From contig NZ_LR134355.1 of NCBI RefSeq assembly GCF_900637205.1, positions 2,728,001 through 2,792,000 of the forward strand: a DNA stretch of 64,000 nucleotides. The letters run 5' to 3'. The notes beneath the pieces were generated by a model. It was given only the letters and a program-made list of their open reading frames with translations, ran no database searches and was not told the DNA's origin. Position numbers and translations under genes: made by a program. Shown here one piece after another: positions 10,789-21,771 of this stretch. This DNA is from Mycolicibacterium chitae (GTDB lineage: Bacteria; Actinomycetota; Actinomycetes; Mycobacteriales; Mycobacteriaceae). Positions within the stretch are counted from its first letter, which is position 1; every line of letters begins with the position of its first letter.

Positions 10789-11906
10789 CGACCGTTGGCC
10801 GCCGCAGCCGGCACCCCGGTGGGTACCGAATTGCCTTGCTGAGCAACGGCATTGACCTGCGGCAACGCCACCGTCTGCAGCACCCGGTTGATCACCGTCT
10901 CTGCGGCGATGTCGTCGGCCAGCGCGTCGTAGGTCAGCACCAACCGGTGCCGCAGCACGTCCGGGATGACCTCGATGACGTCCTGCGGGATCACGTAGTC
11001 GCGACCGCGCACCAGCGCCAGCGCGCGGGCCGCGGCGATCACGCCGAGCGAGGCGCGCGGCGAGGCGCCGAAGGCGACCCACGCCTTGACGTCGTTGAGG
11101 CCGAACTGCTCGGGCTGGCGGGTCGCGGTGATGACCCGGACCACGTAGTCGACCAGCGCGTGGTGGACGAAGTTGTTGGCGGCCAGATCCTGCAACCGCA
11201 GCAAATCGCCGGGGTTGAGGATCTGCTTGGGCTCCGGGGGCGTCACGCCCATCCGGTAGATGATCTCGCGTTCTTCCTCGGGGCTCGGGTAGTCCACGTT
11301 GATCTTGAACAGGAAGCGGTCGCGCTGGGCTTCCGGCAGCGGGTAGACACCCTCGTTCTCGATCGGGTTCTGGGTGGCCATCACCAGGAACGGCTTGGGC
11401 AGCGGGTAGGTCTTGCCGCCGATGGAGATCTTGCGCTCGGCCATCACCTCGAGCAGTGCGGACTGCACCTTGGCCGGCGCCCGGTTGATCTCGTCGGCCA
11501 GCAGGAAGTTGACCACCACGGGGCCGAGTTCGATGTCGAACTCCTCGCGGCCCTGGCGGTAGATCCGGGTGCCGACGATGTCGGTGGGCACGAGGTCCGG
11601 GGTGAACTGGATGCGCGCGAAGGTCCCGCCGACGACTTTGGCGAAGGTCTCCACGGCCAGCGTCTTGGCGACGCCCGGGACGCCCTCGAGCAGCACGTGG
11701 CCCTTGGCGAGCAGCCCGACCAGGATGCGCTCGACCAGCTGGTCCTGGCCGACGATGATGCGCTTGACCTCGAAGATCGCCCGCTCCAGGGTGTGTACCT
11801 CAGCGGCCAGGCCGTTGGACCCGCCCGCCGGAGCGGATGTCGACGGCGGGGCCGCGTGAGCGCCGGATCCCGGCGTGTAGTTGGGCGCCCCACCTGGTGA
11901 TGTCAT
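10785..11906 (-). CDS. moxR1: MoxR family AAA+ ATPase
   Basis: A 373-residue AAA+ ATPase of the MoxR class. Walker A is GVPGVAKT (about residue 75), Walker B LLADEINRAP, sensor 1 MATQNPIENEGVYPLPEAQ, then DRFLFKI and a C-terminal lid with GASPRASLG. The N-terminus (about 1-33) is disordered Gly/Pro/Ser. MoxR ATPases are chaperone-like; Rv1479 has been linked to RipA folding, and ripA-ripB lie directly upstream here on the same strand. The start is ATG 11906 with GGAGGA nearby. First gene of a three-gene operon. Confidence 0.93.
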   Translation of the reverse strand: MTSPGGAPNYTPGSGAHAAPPSTSAPAGGSNGLAAEVHTLERAIFEVKRIIVGQDQLVERILVGLLAKGHVLLEGVPGVAKTLAVETFAKVVGGTFARIQFTPDLVPTDIVGTRIYRQGREEFDIELGPVVVNFLLADEINRAPAKVQSALLEVMAERKISIGGKTYPLPKPFLVMATQNPIENEGVYPLPEAQRDRFLFKINVDYPSPEEEREIIYRMGVTPPEPKQILNPGDLLRLQDLAANNFVHHALVDYVVRVITATRQPEQFGLNDVKAWVAFGASPRASLGVIAAARALALVRGRDYVIPQDVIEVIPDVLRHRLVLTYDALADDIAAETVINRVLQTVALPQVNAVAQQGNSVPTGVPAAAANGR

Positions 11907-12021
11907 CGACTACGTCCTCCAGACTCCTGCGTTTTCCTGGGTTTACCAGACTCAACTATTCCAGGCAGTTCGGAATCCGTCGACGTGCCCCACCGGCTCT
12001 GAAGGAATTGCCTGGGTTGGT
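11907..12021 (-). promoter_or_regulatory. gap between ripB and moxR1
   Basis: This 115-base segment is less GC-rich than its surroundings and holds the moxR1 ribosome-binding site. A weak dyad CTGG-gttta-CCAG lies around 11936-11948. No clear -10/-35 pair stands out, so moxR1 may be read partly from ripAB. Confidence 0.3.
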
Positions 12022-12720
12022 TCAGGACTCGATGATGCGGGCCACGTAGGGCTGCAGCCCGGCCGTGCGCACCTGGCTGACCGTCACCTTGCCGGCGCTC
12101 CCGGAGGCCTCGAGCATGCGTCCGGCACCCAGGAAGATCGCCACGTGTTGACTGCCGCCGGGACCCCAGAACAACAGATCCCCGCGCTTGGCCTGCGAGA
12201 CCGGGACCTTGCGGCCGGTGTCGTACTGGTCGCCGGAGTACTTGGGGATCAGCACGCCGACCCCGGCGTAGGAGAACTGGGTGAAGCCCGAGCAGTCGAA
12301 GCCCACGGTGCCCGCCCCGGACTCGATGCCGGTCGACGGCCCGGTGGGTTTGCCCCCGCCCCACGAGTACGGGACGCCCATCTGCGTACCGCCGCGGCGG
12401 ATGACGTACTCGATGGCCTGCGGGCCGCGCACCCGGCCGGGCGCGACCCCGGCGGGCGCCCCGCCGATGCCGATGCTCGACAGGAACTTGCGACCGAGGT
12501 CCATGGTCGCCTGGGTGGCCTGCGCGGTGGCGGCCAGCGACGCGTTGGCGATGGCCAGCGGGTCGCCGGGGGCGCCGGCGCTGAGCACCTGGGGCAGGGT
12601 GGGATCCCACTGCCCGCCGTCGGGTTCGGCGTGGGCCGGGATGGCCAGCCCGATCGCCAGCAGGATCGACACCAACGCGGTCAACAGGGTGCGCTGGTAC
12701 CGAAACAGCTTGTGACGCAT
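12022..12720 (-). CDS. ripB: peptidoglycan endopeptidase RipB (NlpC/P60)
   Basis: Secreted D,L-endopeptidase cleaving between D-Glu and meso-DAP in peptidoglycan stems, 232 residues. The signal peptide is about residues 1-31 (LLTALVSILLAIGLAIPAHA). A helical pro-region follows, then the NlpC/P60 domain from about residue 105 with catalytic Cys143 (FDCSG), His192 (GSQHV) and Glu204 (MLEAS). The spacing (49, 12) equals that in RipA. It lacks the long coiled coil of RipA, which is normal for RipB. It follows ripA by 16 bases and is probably co-transcribed and used in septal cell separation. Confidence 0.94.
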   Translation of the reverse strand: MRHKLFRYQRTLLTALVSILLAIGLAIPAHAEPDGGQWDPTLPQVLSAGAPGDPLAIANASLAATAQATQATMDLGRKFLSSIGIGGAPAGVAPGRVRGPQAIEYVIRRGGTQMGVPYSWGGGKPTGPSTGIESGAGTVGFDCSGFTQFSYAGVGVLIPKYSGDQYDTGRKVPVSQAKRGDLLFWGPGGSQHVAIFLGAGRMLEASGSAGKVTVSQVRTAGLQPYVARIIES

Positions 12721-12736
12721 ATATTTACATCTTCCG

Positions 12737-14194
12737 TCAGTATTCGATGTAGCGGACGACGTGCGGGGTCATGCCGCTGGTGCGAACCGGCGAGATCTTG
12801 ACGTGAGAACCGGTGTAGGGCGCCTCGAGCATCTGCCCGTCACCCAGGTAGATCGTGACGTGCTGGCTGCCGCCGGGGCCGTAGAAGATGACGTCGCCCC
12901 GACGCATCTGCGACGACGGGATCTTGCGGCCCATGTTGTACTGCGACCCGGAGTAGTGCGGCAGCTTGATGCCGACACCGGCGAACGCGTAGAGCACCAG
13001 GCCCGAGCAGTCGAAGCCCACGGTGTTGGCCCCGGAGTCGATACCCCGGCTCGGGCCGGCGGCATTCCCGCCACCCCAGGAGTACGGCACACCCATCTGC
13101 GACATGCCGCGCCGGATGACGTACTCGGCGGCCTGCCGGCCATAGACCCGCGGGATCGCGCCGTTGGTGATCCCGTTGTCGGCGGGCTTGAGGATGCCGA
13201 TCTTCTCCAGGAACTTGCGGCCCAGGTCGGCGGTGACCTGCGCGGAGGTCGCCGAGATCTGCAGCACGGTGTTGACGATGGCAATCGGATCGCCGGAGAT
13301 GAACGCGCTCGGCACCATCGGCAGGGTGGTGTCCCATTGGCTGATGTCGCCGTAGGGCACCGCACCCGCGGCCGCGGCGGGGCTGCGGTCCCAGTCCCCC
13401 GCCGGATCCGTCGCGCCGGCCGGTGCCGGTGCCGCCGGGGCGCCCTGGGCCGCCGGGGCGGGCGGTCCGGAGGGTGCGGCCGGTGCCGGTCGCGCCGCGG
13501 CCAGGCGGGCCTTGGCGGCCTCGCGCTCGGCGGCCAACGCGTCGACCTGCGCCTGCTGCTCGCCGAAGGTGTGCTGGGCGGACTGGAGCGCCTGGACCGC
13601 GGCGTCCTGGCTGGCCTGCGCGTCGTGCGCGGCCTGGTCGGCCTTCTGCTTGGCCGACCGCGCCATGGATTCCCTGTTCACCTGCTCGGTGCGGGCGCGC
13701 TCGAGGTTGGTCATCACCTGTTCGGAGCTGACCGACAGGGTCTTACTGGCCGAGGCGGTGGCGATGATCTCGTCGGGCGTGCCGGCCGACAGGTAGGAAC
13801 CGGACGGTCCCGCGATGTAGGTCGCCGCGGCGAACTTGTCGAACCGCTGCTGCGCGTCGGCGATCGCGGCATTGGCGGCCTCGACCGCCCCGGCGCTGGC
13901 CTCGACCTCGCGCTGGGCGAGTTCGGCGTTGTCGCGCGCGGTCTGCACCTCGACGAGGGCCTTGTTGACGCTCTCCTGCTGGAGCTGGATCTGCGCCCCG
14001 AGATCGTCGAGGCGCTGATTGGCCTCGGCAACATCGGCGATCAGCGCGGCGACGCTGTTGGGGTTCGGTTCTGGGTCCGCGGCCGCGACGCCCGCGTTGA
14101 CGAAGCCTGGTGTCGCCGCGAGCAACGCCAACGCCGCAACCTGAGAAATGGCCCGGACGGGCACCATGCGTCTCATTCGACTCGGTCTCCTCAT
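12737..14194 (-). CDS. ripA: peptidoglycan endopeptidase RipA (NlpC/P60)
   Basis: Septal peptidoglycan hydrolase, 485 residues from ATG 14194. The parts in order are a signal peptide (to about residue 40), an N-terminal coiled-coil autoinhibitory region (about 45-240, with AATYIAGPSGSYLSAGTPDE), an Ala/Pro-rich linker (about 235-270), and a C-terminal NlpC/P60 domain with Cys396, His445 and Glu457. The 49/12 residue spacing matches Cys383/His432/Glu444 of M. tuberculosis RipA. In-frame alternatives are TTG 14206 and ATG 14176; the last has AGGAG about ten bases upstream and could be the true start. RipA partners resuscitation-promoting factors and needs MoxR1, whose gene follows. Confidence 0.93.
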   Translation of the reverse strand: MRRPSRMRRMVPVRAISQVAALALLAATPGFVNAGVAAADPEPNPNSVAALIADVAEANQRLDDLGAQIQLQQESVNKALVEVQTARDNAELAQREVEASAGAVEAANAAIADAQQRFDKFAAATYIAGPSGSYLSAGTPDEIIATASASKTLSVSSEQVMTNLERARTEQVNRESMARSAKQKADQAAHDAQASQDAAVQALQSAQHTFGEQQAQVDALAAEREAAKARLAAARPAPAAPSGPPAPAAQGAPAAPAPAGATDPAGDWDRSPAAAAGAVPYGDISQWDTTLPMVPSAFISGDPIAIVNTVLQISATSAQVTADLGRKFLEKIGILKPADNGITNGAIPRVYGRQAAEYVIRRGMSQMGVPYSWGGGNAAGPSRGIDSGANTVGFDCSGLVLYAFAGVGIKLPHYSGSQYNMGRKIPSSQMRRGDVIFYGPGGSQHVTIYLGDGQMLEAPYTGSHVKISPVRTSGMTPHVVRYIEY

Positions 14195-14288
14195 GGCTTC
14201 GCTCAACCCGATGGCCCCCGCCCACTGCAGTCACAGGAGGCACACCTACATCAATAGGCTTAGTTTGCACCGTACGTCACGCGTGTCG

Positions 14289-14362
14289 CTAAAGAAACTT
14301 TAGTCACAAATTACAGGATTGTAATTAAATGAATGTAACCAAATGGTGACCTTGCACCATTT
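14289..14362. promoter_or_regulatory. ripA upstream region with three inverted repeats
   Basis: The 189-base region before ripA (14195-14383) is AT-rich for this genome. It contains three perfect dyads: CTAAAG-aaa-CTTTAG (14289-14303), ATTACA-ggat-TGTAAT (14310-14325) and AAATGGTG-N6-CACCATTT (14341-14362). The last lies 21 bases after the stop of the Rv1476-like gene but has no U-tract on the transcribed strand, so an operator is as likely as a terminator. ripA is a reported target of MtrA in mycobacteria, but I cannot assign these dyads to a regulator. Confidence 0.5.
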
Positions 14363-14383
14363 GTCGAATAAGGCCCCGGCGGG

Positions 14384-14923
14384 TCAATGCGGAGCGGCAG
14401 AAGCGGTGTCTGCCTGCGACTTTGGCGTCTCGACCGACTTTGCCCGGACTTGCAGCATTCGAGTGGCGACGGCGGCCAGTAATACGCCGACGGTAAGCAC
14501 GATCGTCAGTCCGGTCCACGGGAAATCCGGTGTGTTCAACTGATCGACGAAATTCTGCGCCGACTGCACCGGATTACCGGTCTTGGCAAGGTCCTCGCCG
14601 GCCTCGAGGGTGACCCGGTCGAAGGCCTGACTGTGGGTCCCGGCGAACGACGGGCTCAACACCAGGACGGTGGCATCGGGGTGGGACTGCGCCACCACGG
14701 TCGCGATATCGCGCAGTGGGGTGTCGATCGGCGGATTGCTGTCGATCACCACGACCTTGAGGTCGATCCCCTGTTCCCGGGCGCCGGCGACCACCTGCTG
14801 CAGGCCGGCCTCGTCGGCCGGATCCGCGCTGACCCCGTCGGCGGCAACCTCGATGAGCACCGCATCCATGTCGACGTCGGCCGGAATATAGGCCGGGAAC
14901 ACCGGGGTCTGAGGACCAAGCAT
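14384..14923 (-). CDS. Rv1476-like small membrane protein
   Basis: A 179-residue protein from ATG 14923, homologous by position and design to Rv1476. The N-terminal domain (about 1-135) is a compact alpha/beta unit beginning MLGPQTPVFPAYIPADVDMD, with VVVIDSNPPIDTPLRDIATVV. One transmembrane helix near the C-terminus (TGLTIVLTVGVLLAAVATRML) is followed by a short Lys/Ser/Ala tail. The domain recalls the TPM/DUF6676 group; no activity is known to me. A TACCGT -10 hexamer seven bases before ATG 14923 supports this start over an upstream in-frame codon near 15022. It precedes ripA on the same strand. Confidence 0.82.
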   Translation of the reverse strand: MLGPQTPVFPAYIPADVDMDAVLIEVAADGVSADPADEAGLQQVVAGAREQGIDLKVVVIDSNPPIDTPLRDIATVVAQSHPDATVLVLSPSFAGTHSQAFDRVTLEAGEDLAKTGNPVQSAQNFVDQLNTPDFPWTGLTIVLTVGVLLAAVATRMLQVRAKSVETPKSQADTASAAPH

Positions 14924-14930
14924 GGGAAGC

Positions 14931-14936
14931 ACGGTA
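14931..14936 (-). promoter_or_regulatory. -10 element of the Rv1476-like gene (leaderless)
   Basis: TACCGT on the minus strand is separated by seven bases from ATG 14923. Between it and acn, two more dyads are visible: CGGTGCC-gggtt-GGCACCG (14948-14966) and GGTGCGT-act-ACGCACC (15001-15017). Their role is unknown. Confidence 0.5.
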
Positions 14937-15033
14937 CGCGACGTGTGCGGTGCCGGGTTGGCACCGCGCCCCGGCAGGGGGAAGACTTGGGGTCGGGGCC
15001 GGTGCGTACTACGCACCCGCACCCCCGCTCTTG

Positions 15034-15049
15034 CAGTACGGGCGTACTG
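15034..15049 (+). promoter_or_regulatory. AcnR operator upstream of acn
   Basis: CAGTACGGGCGTACTG is a perfect 6-bp inverted repeat with a 4-base spacer. It matches the AcnR box CAGNACnnncGTACTG, defined for Corynebacterium acn and noted as conserved in mycobacteria. It abuts a candidate -10 TAAAGT at 15051-15056, so bound repressor would block RNA polymerase. The likely repressor is the TetR gene just after acn. Confidence 0.85.
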
Positions 15050-15111
15050 TTAAAGTAGTGGACATCGCCGGCACAGCCCGTCGGCGAGACAACTAAACGC
15101 CGGGAGTTGAT

Positions 15112-17925
<2,814 letters not shown>

Positions 17926-17956
17926 GCGGGGCCGAGGGTAGTCGGGACCACCGTCC

Positions 17957-18523
17957 ATGCCCAAAGTCAGTGAGGACCATCTGGCCGCTCGCCGCCGCCA
18001 GATTCTCGACGGCGCCCGTCGCTGCTTTGCCGAACACGGCTACGACAGAGCGACGGTGCGCCGCCTCGAGCAGTCCATCGGCCTGTCGCGGGGGGCGATC
18101 TTCCATCACTTCCGCGACAAGGACTCACTGTTCTTCGAACTCGCGCGCGAGGACGCCGAGCGGATGGCCGATGTCGCCTCCCGCGAGGGCCTGATCCAGG
18201 TGATGCGGGACATGCTGGCCGCGCCGGAGGAGTTCGACTGGCTGGCCACCCGGCTGGAGATCGCCCGAAAGCTCCGCAACGACCCGGTATTTCATCAGGG
18301 TTGGGCGGAGCGGTCGGCCGAACTGTCGGCGGCCACCAGCGAGCGGTTGCGCCGCCAGAAACAGGCCGGCCGGCTACGCGACGACGTGCCCGGCGAGGTG
18401 CTGCAGACCTATCTGGATCTCGTGCTCGACGGGTTGGTGGCGCGGCTGGCCTCCGGCGACGACCCGACCGAGCTCAGCGCGGTCCTCGATCTGGTCGAGG
18501 ATTCGGTGCGCCAACCGAATTGA
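17957..18523 (+). CDS. acnR: TetR-family repressor of aconitase, AcnR
   Basis: A 188-residue TetR regulator, equivalent to Rv1474c and C. glutamicum AcnR. The N-terminal HTH (about 15-60) contains RRRQILDGARRCFAEHGYDR, and the recognition helix region ends LSRGAIFHHFRDKDSLFFEL. The C-terminal ligand domain is all-helical; AcnR of corynebacteria binds citrate-Mg there. It lies 31 bases after acn on the same strand. The matching operator is upstream of acn, so feedback control is expected. Confidence 0.92.
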   Translation: MPKVSEDHLAARRRQILDGARRCFAEHGYDRATVRRLEQSIGLSRGAIFHHFRDKDSLFFELAREDAERMADVASREGLIQVMRDMLAAPEEFDWLATRLEIARKLRNDPVFHQGWAERSAELSAATSERLRRQKQAGRLRDDVPGEVLQTYLDLVLDGLVARLASGDDPTELSAVLDLVEDSVRQPN

Positions 18524-18535
18524 CGCCTGCGCGAA

Positions 18536-18730
18536 TCAGCCGACGCGGCGGGTCCGATGGTTGGGCCCGCCGCGGCTGCGCATCGTGGTGCCCGATTCGC
18601 GCAGCATCGAGTGGATGGACCCGTAGGAGCGACCCGTGCTCGCGACCAGTGTTCGGATGCTCGCGCCGCCCTCGTAGGCCCGGCGCAGTTCCTCGATCAG
18701 CTGATCGCGTGCCTTGTTCGGCTTCTTCAT
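18536..18730 (-). CDS. small helix-turn-helix protein (Rv1473A-like)
   Basis: A 64-residue basic protein starting MKKPNKARDQLIEELRRAYE, with one predicted HTH (GASIRTLVASTGRSYGSIHSM) and an Arg-rich tail. It matches the position and size of Rv1473A, annotated as a possible transcriptional regulator. It has a good ribosome-binding site (GGGAGG, five bases before ATG). Convergent with acnR, leaving 12 bases between the stops. DNA targets are unknown. Confidence 0.8.
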   Translation of the reverse strand: MKKPNKARDQLIEELRRAYEGGASIRTLVASTGRSYGSIHSMLRESGTTMRSRGGPNHRTRRVG

Positions 18731-18836
18731 TGAGGCCTCCCGCAGTTAACCGATCCCCGGCACCATCCAGGGTAGAACCGCCGCGGGCAAATTCGGCCGG
18801 AATCGGTGAAACCTGCTGCGCGGGAACTACGCCCCG

Positions 18837-20465
<1,629 letters not shown>

Positions 20466-20487
20466 GAACTGCGCTCCTGTTACTCGT

Positions 20488-21315
20488 CTACTTGTCGTCG
20501 GTGAAGACGGGGTCTCTGTTCTCCGCGCGCGCGGCCACCGCTTCTTCGAAATTTCCGGTGAGTAGGCGCAGATAGAGCTGCCCCAGCCCTTCGGCCTGCA
20601 TGTGCCCTTCCAGGGTAGCGGCGTCCAGTCCACTCCATAGCGTGCGCTTCGTCAACTCGATTCCCGGCCGCGAGAACGACGCGATGCGCTGCGCCATCGC
20701 CAGACAGGTCGGCAGCAGGTCGGCGTCGGGGACCTGCTGGGACACCAAGCCGATCCGCTCGGCCTCCACGGCGTCGACATCGCGGCCGGTGAGCATGATC
20801 TCGAAGGCCCGCGACGTGCCGATGGCGCGCGGCAGCAGGAAGCTCAGCCCCAGCTCGCTGGCGGTCAGCCCGTTGTTGATCCCGGCCGCGCGGAAATACG
20901 CCGCTGCGCCGGCCACCCGGATGTCGCAGGCCAGCGCCAGGCACAGGCCGCCGCCGATGGCGGCGCCGTTGACCGCCGCGATCACCGGCTGGTGCAGCCG
21001 GCGCAGTCCCAGGATGACGTCGTCGAGCAGCTGCATCGAGCGCAGGCCGAAGGCGGGCCGGGTCAGGCCCTCGACATGCGGTACGGCGCCGGCGGACTTG
21101 TGGTCGGCACCGGAGGAGAAGCCGCTGCCCGCACCCGTGAGGATCACCGCGCGGACGTCATTGTCATGCTTGACGTCGTCGAGGACCCGACGCAGTGGGA
21201 CCATCACGTCGAAGGCCATCGAGTTCATCCGCTCGGGCCGGTTCAGTGTGATCACCGCGACCCCGGGGCGCGGGCGGTCGACGAGGACGAATTCCGAGAC
21301 GAAGTCAGCACTCAC
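20488..21315 (-). CDS. enoyl-CoA hydratase/isomerase (EchA12-like)
   Basis: Crotonase-fold protein of 275 residues, syntenic with Rv1472 (echA12). The oxyanion-hole segments are GFSSGADHKSAG and AAVNGAAIGGGLCLALACDI. The catalytic Glu pair of canonical hydratases is not obvious: the second region reads GINNGLTASELGLSFLLPRA, with one Glu, so the precise activity (hydratase, isomerase or other) is uncertain. It lies between thioredoxin and the ABC-F gene, all on the minus strand. Confidence 0.85.
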   Translation of the reverse strand: MSADFVSEFVLVDRPRPGVAVITLNRPERMNSMAFDVMVPLRRVLDDVKHDNDVRAVILTGAGSGFSSGADHKSAGAVPHVEGLTRPAFGLRSMQLLDDVILGLRRLHQPVIAAVNGAAIGGGLCLALACDIRVAGAAAYFRAAGINNGLTASELGLSFLLPRAIGTSRAFEIMLTGRDVDAVEAERIGLVSQQVPDADLLPTCLAMAQRIASFSRPGIELTKRTLWSGLDAATLEGHMQAEGLGQLYLRLLTGNFEEAVAARAENRDPVFTDDK

Positions 21316-21358
21316 GACAGCACGCTATCGCGTGCTGTCGTCGGACAGGCCGAAGTCC

Positions 21359-21724
21359 TCAGGCCTCCTTGGTATCGGCCTGCTCCTGGACGGCCGCGTC
21401 CACGTCGAACTCCTTGACCTGCTGGATCAGCTGCTCCAGGGCCGCGGGCGGCAGCGCCCCCGCCTGGTTGAACACCAGCTTGCCCTTCTTGAAGGCCATC
21501 AGCGTGGGGATGGAGCGAATCTCGGCGGCCGCGGCGAGTTCCTGCTCGGCCTCGGTGTCCACCTTGGCGAACACCACGTCCGGGTGCTGGTCGGAGGAGG
21601 CCTCGTAGGTCGGCGCGAAGGCGCGACACGGTCCACACCACGACGCCCAGAAGTCGATCAACACGATGTCGTTGCCGGTGACCGTTTCGTTGAAGCGATC
21701 CGCGGTGAGGTCGGTGGTAGCCAC
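21359..21724 (-). CDS. thioredoxin
   Basis: A 121-residue thioredoxin with the active site WCGPC (Cys30, Cys33), preceding IDFWAS and the cis-Pro segment IRSIPTLMAFKKGK. It reduces protein disulfides using thioredoxin reductase; the equivalent locus in M. tuberculosis is Rv1471 (named trxB1, though it is a thioredoxin). The start is GTG 21724, preceded by TAGGAG; upstream open sequence belongs to another frame of the GH16 gene. The C-terminus has an acidic Ala/Gln extension of about 12 residues. Confidence 0.93.
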   Translation of the reverse strand: MATTDLTADRFNETVTGNDIVLIDFWASWCGPCRAFAPTYEASSDQHPDVVFAKVDTEAEQELAAAAEIRSIPTLMAFKKGKLVFNQAGALPPAALEQLIQQVKEFDVDAAVQEQADTKEA

Positions 21725-21771
21725 GTGACTCCTAACGTCGGCATGGCGGGCGATGTTCCCCACCGACCCTG

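Noticed and set aside
14195..14288. A ydaO-type (c-di-AMP) riboswitch before ripA
   Set aside because: Wall-hydrolase genes in actinobacteria can have this element, but the conserved core was not recognisable in this short leader.
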